From: Corynebacterium tuberculostearicum | Lineage (GTDB): Bacteria; Actinomycetota; Actinomycetes; Mycobacteriales; Mycobacteriaceae | Assembly: GCF_030506365.1 (NCBI RefSeq) | Contig: NZ_CP073092.1 | Span: 372,001 to 436,000, forward strand | Direction: 5' to 3' | Length of the DNA stretch: 64,000 nucleotides | Shown: positions 42,331 to 50,534 of the stretch, one piece after another | Position numbering within the stretch: position 1 is the stretch's first letter | Layout: every line of letters starts with the position of its first letter | Made by a program: the position numbers and the translations under genes | The notes under the pieces: model-generated | Seen by the model: the letters and a program-made list of their open reading frames with translations, nothing else | Database searches by the model: none | Told to the model about the DNA's origin: nothing

Positions 42331-43512
42331 CGTTTTCAGTTGCCCTGTTGGGGGTCAAGTTCGTTGTCTTTCTTGTTGTAATAGATTTTTTCTTCGGTGA
42401 GTGTGTAGGCGGCGATTTGTGCCCCAGTGGTGGTTATTTTGATGCTTACGCGGTTGTCGATGCAGACCATGGTGATTGGTTCGCCGCCCCATCGGCGCCC
42501 GATGTAGAGGCGGCGTAGTTTGCCACCCCATCGCAGGGTTGTCTTGCCGTTGGTGCCTACTTTGTCAGTGCGTAGGCGGTAGTCGTGGTCTGGTTTGATG
42601 TCTGCTGGGAGAGCTTTGGGCAGTGCTGTGTAGGCTTCTGCGGGGGTGGTTCTGTTTAGGGCTCTATGGGGGCGTTTGTGGTTGTAGTATTCGATGATTT
42701 CTTTTAGCTGAGAGTTGAGTTCATCGAGACTTTGAGCTGGTATTTTGCTTGCTAGGGCTAGTTTAAGGGTGTAGTGGAAGCGTTCAACTTTTCCTTGTGT
42801 TTGGGGGTGGTAGGGTTTACCGTTTTTCTGCTTGATTCCTAGGTCTATGAGCAGTTGCTCGAATCCGTTTCGCGCGGGGTTTGTCCGGTCTGTGCTGGTT
42901 GTGAATGCTCGGCCGTTGTCGGTGAGGGTGGACTGGGGGTAGCCGTGTGTCTGGCCTGCATTAATGAAGCTTTCTATGACGTTTCCCACGGTGGCATTGT
43001 TGTAGGCACAGCAGGAGATGATGAACCGGGAATGGTCGTCCAAGATGGTGAGGATAGCTACTCGCTTGTGACCTGCGATGGTCCAGTCACTGTAGTCCAT
43101 TTGCCATGTTTCGTTGGGTTGATCTGCTTGAAATCGTATCCATGAGCTGCGAGGACGCTTTTGTGGTTGGGCGATGACGTGACCGTTGTTTGCGAGCACT
43201 CGGTGGATTGTGGATGGTGCTGGTGGTGGGTCGATTCCCTCTTGCTGCAAGTGCCAGCGAATTGTATGGGCTCCGGCGTTAGTGCCGCGTTCTGTGAGGT
43301 CCTGGCGCAGTTTAAGTATGCGGTCGACAGTGCTGGGGTTGAGCGCTCGGGGATTAGTGCGCGGGCGTTTAGAGCGTGGTTCTAGGCGGTTGATTCCGCC
43401 TTCTCGGTAGCGGGCTTGAAGTGTTCGGATCCATCTGGTGCTGACGCCGAAATGGTCAGCTGCTTCTGGGGTTGCCCGCAAATCGTGGACACGTAGTGGG
43501 GCTACCTAGTGC

Positions 43513-44415
43513 TTAGGCAGCTATTTCTTTTCTACTGGTGGTTAGACCAATGTGGTTTTCGAAGTCGACGGGGCTGACCATCCCTAGTGCAGAGTGCCGG
43601 CGCCGACGGTTGTAAACGACTTCCATCCAGTAGGCAACGGCCTTGCGCGCGGCATCACGGGTTGGCCAACGCTTGCGGTCGTAGAACTCGGTTTTAAGCG
43701 TCGACCAGAACGACTCAGCCATCGCGTTATCAAAGCACACACCAGTACGCCCCACAGACTGAGCAATGCCCAGGTTATGGCAGACTTCCCAGAGCTTCTC
43801 GCTGGTAAATTGCGTTCCGCGGTCAGCGTGGAACACCAGCCCATTAGGAACGTCCCCGCGCAGTGTATGTGCCATCCGCAGGGCCCGTTCGACCAGGCAT
43901 GTATCTTGAACGCTATCCATTGCCCATCCCAGCACCCTGCGGGAATGGCCGTCGCGGACCGCACACAAGTACAACTATCCCTCGCTGGTGCGTAGGTAGG
44001 TAATATCCGACATCCACACTCGGTTGAGCTCACCAGTATCAAACATGCGCTTGACCAGGTCAGGAAGAGCTGACTTACGCTTGGATTGAATCGTTGTCAC
44101 CGGGACAAAGGCACGCGGTGAAATCCCTTCAATGCCCATCATGCGCATCCGCTTAGCCACAGTCTTGCGATTCAGGGTGATCTGGTAGCGCTCGGTAAGT
44201 TCTGCGGTGATCCGGGGAGCACCATAAACCTCATCGGAGTCTTTCCAGATCTGATGAATCTTGCGGTCAACGTCATCGTAAAATGCAGCACGATCATTTT
44301 CGCCAGATAGTCGCTTCTGCTGCGTATCAGCCCATTTGTAGTATCCAGACCGAGACACTTTTAATAGCCGTGCCATGCGTTTGATGCTGTAGTTTGCCTT
44401 CTCCTGCTGCATCAA
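43513..44415 (-). pseudogene. IS3-family OrfB (element C) with a nonsense mutation
   Basis: The frame runs from MMQQEKANYSIKRMARLL to LRTSEG, then an in-frame TAG, then LYLCAVRDGHSRRVLGWAMD to the end at 43513. All DDE segments are present: WMSDITYLRT, FHADRGTQFTS and DNAMAESFWSTLK. A single TGG-to-TAG change would explain the stop. Without suppression the integrase core is broken. Confidence 0.9.
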
Positions 44416-44729
44416 TTCGAACTTTTCTGCTCGCGTTGCTTCGCGGCGAAGAAGGCTGTCGCTTTTGACAAGAACTCATTATCCATCTTGGCTTCCGCCA
44501 ACTCACGGCGCAGACGAGCATTCTCAGCACGAAGATCAGCCTCACTCATCCCATCCGAGGCCCCTCGGCGTTCACGCTCGAGTTTGACCCACCGGCCTAA
44601 AAGCCCGGCGGAGACGCCAATCTCCTTAGCCACATGAGCGATCGGGCGCTCTGACTCGATTACAAGGTTCGCGGCTTCACGCCGGTACTCCGGCGTGTAC
44701 TTCTTGCGCTGTTGACTCACAATGAACAT
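44412..44729 (-). CDS. IS3-family transposase OrfA (element C)
   Basis: A 105-residue OrfA with a helix-turn-helix (YTPEYRREAANLVIES through GLLGRWVKLER) and a coiled coil (LRAENARLRRELAEAKMD, about 66-83). It overlaps orfB by 4 nt. Intact, but its partner carries a stop codon. Confidence 0.9.
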   Translation of the reverse strand: MFIVSQQRKKYTPEYRREAANLVIESERPIAHVAKEIGVSAGLLGRWVKLERERRGASDGMSEADLRAENARLRRELAEAKMDNEFLSKATAFFAAKQREQKSSN

Positions 44730-45027
44730 CCTCTCCTACGGACACAAGATCCGCACAAATAGGGTGTCCACTAAACGAGGGTAACCTCACTTCGGCTTGA
44801 GTCATGCCGGTAGCAAGCATGGTTTCGATGATGATTTTTGGGCTTGGTTTTGATTTCTGCTCCATTTTTAAAGCATGGAGGATCGATGTCTCGAGACATC
44901 ACTTTTTGTCGCGGCCGGGCAAATTTAACTTCAGAGTTTTCTACCGGATCGATGTAATGAGACATTAGTGCTGGTTAGACCGGAACTATCTCATAAGACA
45001 TGCGGAACGATGTCTCCGAACCAGACA

Positions 45028-45042
45028 CCTCCGGGCGCACAA
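45028..45042 (+). repeat. tRNA-Arg end repeat, copy 2
   Basis: An exact 15-bp copy of the tRNA-Arg 3' end, at the boundary between the IS481-type element and the following relic. It is preceded by CAGACA, as is copy 3. Confidence 0.9.
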
Positions 45043-45497
45043 ATGTCATGAGTCGCGACATGTTTGACAGATGAGTCGCGACATCGTTGACAAACCGGCA
45101 TCTCAGTTGCTTTTTGTTCTGGGGTGCCGGTTTCTTCGATCAGGCGGGTAGTGCCAGGGCGTATCGTTCCAAGCATCAGTACCAAGACGCCGTAAAGAAC
45201 ACCTATGCGTGACGGGCGGAGCCATTTCCCTCTCGAACTCTAGAAGGTGCCCTAGGTCCTGAATGGCCGCACTTTATTTCGACGCCACTGGATTGCGACC
45301 TTGATGGAGTACAGCTTTGACGATGGCCATATTGCGGTTAGGACTGTTCATAGTGTCAAACATGTCCCGACTCACCAGTCAAGTATCACCCAACACGGTA
45401 AGGTAGCCCTAAGCGTCAAATATGTCGCGGCTGATCTGTCAAGCATCACGACGGTTCCCTCAGGCACAGACTGTCAAATATGTCATGAACTCAGACA
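45043..45497. mobile_element. Transposase-less IS481-like relic (MITE-like)
   Basis: 455 bp between copies 2 and 3 of the tRNA-end repeat. The ends are inverted: GAGTCGCGACATGTTTGACAG at 45050-45070 (its start) and the imperfect complement at 45471-45492. GAGTCGCGACATCGTTGACA repeats at 45073-45092. On the right, two related stretches of about 35 bp (45355-45391 and 45414-45449, GTCAAACATGTC / GTCAAATATGTC) repeat in the same direction. No complete transposase gene is present; short frames here are probably decayed. Confidence 0.7.
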
Positions 45498-45512
45498 CCT
45501 CCGGGCGCACAA
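45498..45512 (+). repeat. tRNA-Arg end repeat, copy 3
   Basis: The third exact copy of CCTCCGGGCGCACAA. It is followed at once by the tRNA gene's apparent native terminator. Confidence 0.9.
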
Positions 45513-45516
45513 AATC

Positions 45517-45540
45517 AGCCGCCTTCGGGCGGCTTTTCTT
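45517..45540 (+). terminator. Displaced tRNA-Arg terminator
   Basis: GCCGCC TTCG GGCGGC followed by TTTTCTT. It lies immediately after copy 3 of the tRNA end and was probably the original terminator before 3.2 kb was inserted. Confidence 0.85.
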
Positions 45541-45573
45541 GTATCTTAGCCCGCCTCACCTAAGCTCTGCTTT

Positions 45574-45765
45574 ATGAAGTCTTCCTTGCTTGTTCCCGGC
45601 CTCATCGCCGGCGCCATCCTTGGCCTCATGCTGTGGCTGGGCTCTGGCATGTTCTGGCTCTTTTTGGCCGGCTTGGCAATCGGCATCGCCGCAGCCCCAC
45701 TTCTAAAGCTGGCCGCCGATCCTTCTCGTTCGCGCAAGCGCCGCGATAGTTCCTTCCGCGACTAG
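45574..45765 (+). CDS. Small membrane protein (63 aa)
   Basis: Two short hydrophobic helices (about 5-24 and 26-46) and a basic C-terminal tail, DPSRSRKRRDSSFRD. Gly/Leu-rich, with the look of a glycine-zipper membrane peptide. Host-like base composition. Function unknown. Confidence 0.6.
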   Translation: MKSSLLVPGLIAGAILGLMLWLGSGMFWLFLAGLAIGIAAAPLLKLAADPSRSRKRRDSSFRD

Positions 45766-45957
45766 GTCCGCACCACGCCGCTCCTCACGGCACCCGCATA
45801 AGTCAGGCACAAGTCTCACGCAATCCACTTATAAAATGCAGGACAAGTATAAAATATTCGCAGCAACCTTCCAGACAGACTTAGTAGAAAAAGAAAGTCT
45901 TTATTAACAAGGGGAGTGCGGCGACGCGTTCCCCTCCGTCTTGAAGGAGAACGCTAG

Positions 45958-46881
45958 GTGTTAGCACCCTCGCGCATTGTAGGGCTCGATATAGCCCGCT
46001 CACTTGCGATTATCGGCATGATAGTTCTGCATATGGCCTCCTTGGTGTGGCATACCAAGGTCATTTTAAATGGCCTGCCCGCCGCACTATTCGCCGTTCT
46101 AGCCGGCGTCACGTTGATGCTTATGTCCCGCGATTTCACGGCGACCACGTTCCTGCGCATCATCGCCCGCGGCTGCATAATTACGCTTATCGGCCTCGTC
46201 CTGCTGCCCGTGGGCGGAGAGATTCAAATCGTCCTCGTGGTCATCGGTATCACGATGATCCTGGTGTCCTGGGTCCCGCCGCTGCGCTGGTGGTGGAAGC
46301 TCCTGCTCCTCGCCGCTGCCACCGCCGCCGCGACCATAAAATATGCGCCGCTGACCCTGCCGCAGGTCTATCCGCTGCTGGCCTATTGCGCCTATTTCCT
46401 CGCTGGCATGCTGCTCTATGAGGTCTATATCCGCAGCTCCCGTGCCGCTGCCCAGTGGGTGTCCACCGGCATCGCCGCCGTGGTCGCCGCTGCCGGCTTT
46501 TACTTCCGCTTTGCCCCGGACATGCCTGGCTGGCTGCGCTTTACCGGCCACACCGGCGTGCTGGGAGAGATTGTCCTATCCATCGCCGTCGCCGCCATCG
46601 TCCTGCACTTATGCCTGCTTATCGGTCGAGCAGTGCCTAAGCTGGCGTATCCCTTTGCTGCGCTGGGGGCAATGTCGCTGAGCATCTACATCCTGCATGT
46701 GCTCACCGCTTACTACTGGCAGAGCCACGTCTCCCTGCACAACACCGCCTGGGCCTGCGCGTTCATCGCCCTCTTCCTCGTCTTCGCGAGCCTATGGCGC
46801 CGCCTGATAGGGAAGGGGCCGGCCGAATGGGCCGTCGCCAAAGTTATCGCCATCGCCGTTCCTGCCGGAAAGAAGGACTAA
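45958..46881 (+). CDS. Heparan-alpha-glucosaminide acetyltransferase-like membrane protein
   Basis: A 307-residue polytopic protein with about ten helices. It starts RIVGLDIARSLAIIGMIVLHM (about 5-25), the R-x-x-x-x-D...H pattern of the DUF1624/DUF418-type acyltransferase-like families; the His is the likely acetyl-handling residue. GTG start behind AAGGAGAACGCTAG. It is followed after 2 bp by the serine protease gene, so the two are co-transcribed. Substrate unknown, perhaps an envelope glycan. Confidence 0.75.
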   Translation: MLAPSRIVGLDIARSLAIIGMIVLHMASLVWHTKVILNGLPAALFAVLAGVTLMLMSRDFTATTFLRIIARGCIITLIGLVLLPVGGEIQIVLVVIGITMILVSWVPPLRWWWKLLLLAAATAAATIKYAPLTLPQVYPLLAYCAYFLAGMLLYEVYIRSSRAAAQWVSTGIAAVVAAAGFYFRFAPDMPGWLRFTGHTGVLGEIVLSIAVAAIVLHLCLLIGRAVPKLAYPFAALGAMSLSIYILHVLTAYYWQSHVSLHNTAWACAFIALFLVFASLWRRLIGKGPAEWAVAKVIAIAVPAGKKD

Positions 46882-46883
46882 TC

Positions 46884-47900
46884 ATGCAGCACAAAATCTT
46901 CCCTGCCTTGCTCGCCGCCAGCATCGTGGCACTGACTGCCGCCCCGGCCACTGCACTCGAACACGGCGAACCAGCTCCGGACTCCCCGGAAGCCCGTACC
47001 GTCGCCCAACTCAAGATAGGACGCGTGGGCAGCTTCGGCGATTGCACCGGCACCCTCGTGGCCGCCCAGTGGGTGCTCACCGCCCGCCACTGCCTCGAGT
47101 CCGTCAATAACGAGGGCACCCAGGCCCGCATCAATGGCACCACCTACGACGCCGATTCGTGGGCGCTATCCCCGCTTTCCGACGCCGCCCTTCTCCACCT
47201 CACCACCCCCGTCACCGATACAAAACCCGCAGAGATTTCCACTCAAGTTCCAGAACCTGGCCAGCGCGGCACGCTTTACGGCTGGAGCAGCAGTTCCTCC
47301 ATGGCGCGCCGCGGCCAGCTGCCGCAGGCGGAGATGGAAGTGGCTGAGCTCCTCGGCGCCGGCCCTGCTGGCCCCGCCAGCTCCACCGAACCTGCTGGCG
47401 CGGGCGCCGCCACGGACGCTGGTGAGGATGCCGCTGGCGGAGAAAGCATTCCCGCGGCCGAGGCCATGCCGGGGCTGAGTGCACCAGAGGGGACAGAAAG
47501 CGTACCGGCCGGCGAGGCGATGCCGCTGATGGAAAGCGCGATCCTCGATGTGCACTCCACCGGCCGGGCCGGCATGCAGGGCGGCGACTCTGGCGGGCCT
47601 TTCTTCGTAGATGGAAAGCTTGCCGGTTTGGCCACCGCGGGCACGGCGAATGGGGATCCGGACTTGCCCTCGCCAAGCGCGGCAATCACCACGCTGGCCG
47701 GCACCAAGGACTGGATCGAGGGAGTAGTGAGCGGACGCGATAAGGAAGCGATTCTCACCGCGGAAACCACTCCCGAACCGCCAAAAACCCCGCAGACCAG
47801 CGCCGACCACCCTTGGCTTTATGCCGGCATAGCAGTGCTAGGTCTTATTGCCGCCGCGGTAGCATCCCGCATTCCTGGCCTGCGGGGCCGAAAGCGCTAG
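46884..47900 (+). CDS. Secreted, membrane-anchored trypsin-like serine protease
   Basis: A 338-residue protein with a signal peptide (about 1-25, cleaved after ATA), a chymotrypsin-fold domain and a C-terminal anchor (about 315-333, YAGIAVLGLIAAAVA) followed by RGRKR. Catalytic His69 (TARHCLE), Asp100 (PLSDAALLHL) and Ser236 (GGDSGGPFF). An Ala/Gly/Glu-rich insertion (about 160-215) precedes the active serine. It acts outside the cell. Its stop overlaps the tyrA stop by 3 nt. Confidence 0.9.
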   Translation: MQHKIFPALLAASIVALTAAPATALEHGEPAPDSPEARTVAQLKIGRVGSFGDCTGTLVAAQWVLTARHCLESVNNEGTQARINGTTYDADSWALSPLSDAALLHLTTPVTDTKPAEISTQVPEPGQRGTLYGWSSSSSMARRGQLPQAEMEVAELLGAGPAGPASSTEPAGAGAATDAGEDAAGGESIPAAEAMPGLSAPEGTESVPAGEAMPLMESAILDVHSTGRAGMQGGDSGGPFFVDGKLAGLATAGTANGDPDLPSPSAAITTLAGTKDWIEGVVSGRDKEAILTAETTPEPPKTPQTSADHPWLYAGIAVLGLIAAAVASRIPGLRGRKR

Positions 47901-48925
47901 AAAATCTCGATGCGTCCACCCAGGGACTCGGATTGGCGCAGCTGCGCCACCCAGTTCGGACCGCCTGGGTGTAGGCGCAGCACCGGGCGGGAAGAAATCT
48001 TGATCGGGGAGACCGATTCCTTGCGCGCGCCGGAGCGGGCATCGATGCGGGTGCGGGCGCGATAGCCGGCGTCGGAAAGCTCAGCGATGGAAGGTTCGGG
48101 GGAGTCGAGCTTCTCGCGGGCATCGCGCAGCAAGTCCAAGGCTTCGTCCAATGCTTCCACCAACGCCGGCGCATTGGTCTCGCACATCTGCTGTACCAGC
48201 TCTGGGTGCGTGCCGGCCACGCGGGTAGCATCCTTGAAAGAACCGGCAGACAGGGACTGTGCCAGGATTCCGCCGTTATCGCCCACCACGGCGAGGATCT
48301 CCGCAAAGACGTGCGGCAGGTGGGAAATGCGCGCCACCGCGGCATCGTGATTAGCCACGCGGATAGGAACCGCCTCTGCGTGCACCATCTGGGTCATGCG
48401 CACGACCTCGGTGAAGGTCTCAATCCACTGCTTCGGAATCTTTTCTCCGCGCGCCTCACACTCGGCGGCGTAGTCATAGGTAATGCCCCACGCCGCGCGG
48501 CGGAACAGGTCCTTCTGCGAGTTATCCCAACCGGACTTGGACGTGCCAGCCATGGGGTGGCCGCCCACGTAGCGCGACTCCATTCCGCGCTCCAGTACCT
48601 GCTGGCGCACGGCCGTCTTAACGGAAACGACGTCCGTAATGCCGCAGCTCGGCGCGTGCTCCTGAATGGCGTCGAGCACCTCGCCCACCGCGTTCATAGG
48701 CACGGCTATGACAATGAGCGCGTTCTCCGTCTCCGCGCGGGTCAAAATCGTCGGAAGATCATCGGTGACGTCAAAACCCTGCTTTACTGCAGTGCGGGCG
48801 CCAGAAGTGGAGTGGTTGTATCCAAAAACGGGGTGATTGTATCCGGCGAGATCGCGCAGCAAAGAGCCGCCGATGAGGCCGAGGCCAATAATGCAGATGG
48901 GGCGTTGAACATCTTGAGAACTCAC
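47897..48925 (-). CDS. tyrA: Prephenate dehydrogenase TyrA
   Basis: A 342-residue enzyme with Rossmann motif GLGLIGGSLLRD (14-25). The catalytic His region GGHPMAGTSKSGWDN (about 121-135) is present. It converts prephenate or arogenate in tyrosine synthesis with NAD(P). No fused chorismate mutase or ACT domain is seen. It pairs functionally with the aromatic aminotransferase. Confidence 0.93.
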   Translation of the reverse strand: MSSQDVQRPICIIGLGLIGGSLLRDLAGYNHPVFGYNHSTSGARTAVKQGFDVTDDLPTILTRAETENALIVIAVPMNAVGEVLDAIQEHAPSCGITDVVSVKTAVRQQVLERGMESRYVGGHPMAGTSKSGWDNSQKDLFRRAAWGITYDYAAECEARGEKIPKQWIETFTEVVRMTQMVHAEAVPIRVANHDAAVARISHLPHVFAEILAVVGDNGGILAQSLSAGSFKDATRVAGTHPELVQQMCETNAPALVEALDEALDLLRDAREKLDSPEPSIAELSDAGYRARTRIDARSGARKESVSPIKISSRPVLRLHPGGPNWVAQLRQSESLGGRIEIF

Positions 48926-48950
48926 GATGACAATTGTGGCACAACACGAC

Positions 48951-48956
48951 TAATCT
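48951..48956 (+). promoter_or_regulatory. -10 box for the tadA operon
   Basis: TAATCT, 8 nt before the ATG at 48965, within the tyrA divergent region. Confidence 0.55.
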
Positions 48957-48964
48957 CACGAGGT

Positions 48965-49444
48965 ATGAGCAACGAAAATTACTCCTTCGCGGTAACCGTC
49001 GCCCGCAACGCGGGCCAATGGCTGGTGCGCAGCTTCAACGATGACTTTGAGGATCCGCAGACCTCCATCAATGCGGTGCGCAGCCTGCGTTCCGAGGGCG
49101 CTGCGTTCGCGCTGCTGTGCGTGGAGGATGCCTATTTTATTGCCGTGCGCCCGGTGCCGGGCGGGGTGAAGATGCTCATCTCGGATGCCACCTATGGCGT
49201 GGACGATGACTTCGCTGCCGATTTCATGGATATCAACGACCATGAAATCCCGGATGTGGACCCCGATGAGGCCGATCCTTATGGCGAGGGCGATTTCGAT
49301 ATCTTCGCTGACCTTGGCCTATCCGAGGACCAGGTGGGCTACATCATTGACAATGATGAGGACTGGCCTTCCGATATGTTGCTGCGCATCGCCGGCGAGC
49401 TCGGTTTTGGCGATGAGTTGGAAGACGTCATTGATAACGCCTGA
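48965..49444 (+). CDS. TadA-associated acidic protein
   Basis: A 159-residue very acidic protein (DINDHEIPDVDPDEADPYGEG, about 92-112). It belongs to the actinobacterial family found just upstream of tadA and annotated as tRNA adenosine deaminase-associated. Its C-terminal codons overlap the tadA start, so the two are translationally coupled. A direct role in tRNA editing is unproven. Confidence 0.85.
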   Translation: MSNENYSFAVTVARNAGQWLVRSFNDDFEDPQTSINAVRSLRSEGAAFALLCVEDAYFIAVRPVPGGVKMLISDATYGVDDDFAADFMDINDHEIPDVDPDEADPYGEGDFDIFADLGLSEDQVGYIIDNDEDWPSDMLLRIAGELGFGDELEDVIDNA

Positions 49445-49901
49445 GCCCCTGCTGCGCGCTGAGGCTCGGATGCGCCGCGCCCTCGACGTCGCCAAGCGTA
49501 CGCCGGCCGGCGACGTCCCCGTGGGTGCGGTGCTTTACGACGCCGCCGGAACCGAACTTGCCACCGGCGTCAACCGCCGCGAAGAGTTGGCCGATCCCAC
49601 CGCCCATGCCGAGGTCGAGGCCATTCGCCAGGCCGTCCGCGTGCACGGCGATGGCTGGCGGCTTTCCGGCTGCGAACTCGTTGTCACCCTGGAACCATGC
49701 GCTATGTGTGCCGGTGCGCTGCAGGCCGCGCGGGTGTCCTCCGTGGTCTTCGGCGCCTTTGAACCCAAGACGGGCGCGTGCGGTTCGCTTATCGATGTCC
49801 TCCGTGCCCCCACCGCCCCCTTTACCCCGCAGGTCCGCGGCGGCGTCCTCGAAGGCGAGTGCGCTGGGTTGCTCCGAAACTTCTTCGACGGCCTGCGCTA
49901 A
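49431..49901 (+). CDS. tadA: tRNA-specific adenosine deaminase TadA
   Basis: A 156-residue deaminase. The zinc site is His59-Ala-Glu61 (AHAEVEAI) and Cys90-x-x-Cys93 (PCAMCAGAL). It converts A34 to inosine in tRNA-Arg(ACG), a substrate encoded in this window at 42210. No ATG fits the conserved N-terminus; TTG 49431 overlaps the upstream gene by 14 nt and is chosen. ATG 49470 would cut into the first helix. Confidence 0.9.
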   Translation: MITPEPLLRAEARMRRALDVAKRTPAGDVPVGAVLYDAAGTELATGVNRREELADPTAHAEVEAIRQAVRVHGDGWRLSGCELVVTLEPCAMCAGALQAARVSSVVFGAFEPKTGACGSLIDVLRAPTAPFTPQVRGGVLEGECAGLLRNFFDGLR

Positions 49902-49952
49902 ACGTGCGTACACTGGTGGTCATACAACAACTGTCTACTCAAAGGAGTGATT

Positions 49953-50153
49953 ATGGGCGATTTGGAAAACAAGAAGGATGGCCTCGTAGGCAAGGCAAAG
50001 GAAGCCTACGGCGAAGCTACCGACAACAAGGACGTAGCTAACGAGGGCAAGGCCGACCAGGTCACCTCCGAGGCTAAGGACAAGCTGTCTGACGCCGCTG
50101 AAGGCATCAAGGACAAGGCCAACGAGGTTATCGGTGGCCTGAAGGACGACTAA
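49953..50153 (+). CDS. CsbD-family stress protein
   Basis: A 66-residue hydrophilic protein rich in Lys, Asp, Glu and Ala with CsbD repeats (GLVGKAKEAYGEATDNKD, ANEGKADQV, LSDAAEGIKDKANEV). It has no hydrophobic core and is probably a cytoplasmic general-stress protein. AAAGGAG lies 6 nt before ATG 49953, which decides the start over GTG 49947. Confidence 0.88.
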   Translation: MGDLENKKDGLVGKAKEAYGEATDNKDVANEGKADQVTSEAKDKLSDAAEGIKDKANEVIGGLKDD

Positions 50154-50244
50154 TCCTCGTCCCTCGTTTCCGCATCTCGCTGCGCTGGCACCCCGCCGGC
50201 GCAGCGATTTTGTCGCTCGGGCCTACTCCCGTAATCTGGAACGC

Positions 50245-50332
50245 GGTGGCGTGTCCGAGCGGCCGAAGGTGATCGCCTCGAAAGCGATTGTTGGGTAACC
50301 CCCAACCGCGGGTTCAAATCCCGCCGCCACCG
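50245..50332 (+). tRNA. tRNA-Ser(CGA)
   Basis: The acceptor GGTGGCG pairs with CGCCACC (50325-50331), with G as discriminator. The anticodon loop CTCGAAA gives CGA, with a long variable arm. CCA is not encoded. Confidence 0.95.
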
Positions 50333-50339
50333 CACCGGG

Positions 50340-50374
50340 ATCCCGGCCTGTTTACGCAGGTCGGGATTTTCTTT
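50340..50374 (+). terminator. Terminator after tRNA-Ser(CGA)
   Basis: Stem ATCCCGGCCTG / CAGGTCGGGAT (50340-50350 / 50357-50367), one mismatch, then TTTCTTTT. Confidence 0.8.
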
Positions 50375-50534
50375 TGTCCAATTTTCCGGCAGGCGCGGGG
50401 AATCCGGCTGGCTGGCCGCCAGCTGTGAAAACTGGGACGCAGGTGGCTTCGTGATAGGGGATTGTGGGGTATGGCCACTACACTAGGGCAAAGTTCAACC
50501 CGTCCCCCACGCGAATGCGAAGGTACATCTACCC

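Larger units (their letters stand above)
43467..44789 (-). mobile_element. IS3-family element C (1323 bp) inside the IS481-type gene
   Basis: The ends TGGGGTTGCCC (43467) and GGGTAACCTCA (to 44789) share a 26-bp imperfect inverted repeat ending in GTGGACAC. The 4-bp target duplication CTTC is at 43463-43466 and 44790-44793. It carries orfA and an orfB with one in-frame stop, so it is complete in structure but defective. Confidence 0.92.
42336..44865 (-). pseudogene. IS481-family transposase, split by IS3-type insertion
   Basis: Two minus-strand pieces: 44865-44794 (MEQKSKPSPKIIIETMLATG) and 43466-42336 (AADHFGVSTRWIRTLQARY onward). Joined at one copy of the CTTC duplication they make 401 codons with no stop. 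The helix-turn-helix and integrase core are complete, with MDYSDWTI, TLTDNGRAFTT and QGKVERFHYTLK supplying the DDE residues. The break is at about residue 25, within the N-terminal DNA-binding domain, so it should be inactive. Confidence 0.92.
42286..45027 (-). mobile_element. IS481-type element, interrupted by an IS3-type element
   Basis: This segment lies between copies 1 and 2 of the 15-bp tRNA-end repeat. Shared terminal sequence GAGACATCGTTCCG is at 42297-42310 and inverted at 45003-45016. Further copies of the TCTCGAGACATCG-type motif occur at the left (42293-42325) and at 44885-44902. It encodes an IS481-type transposase on the minus strand, split by the IS3-type element at 43467-44789. 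The 15-bp direct repeat fits the long target duplications of some IS481 members. Confidence 0.8.

Noticed and set aside
45301..45549. 82-codon frame in the IS481-like relic
   Set aside because: It runs across the repeated motifs and the tRNA-end repeat; no domain; starts without a ribosome-binding site.
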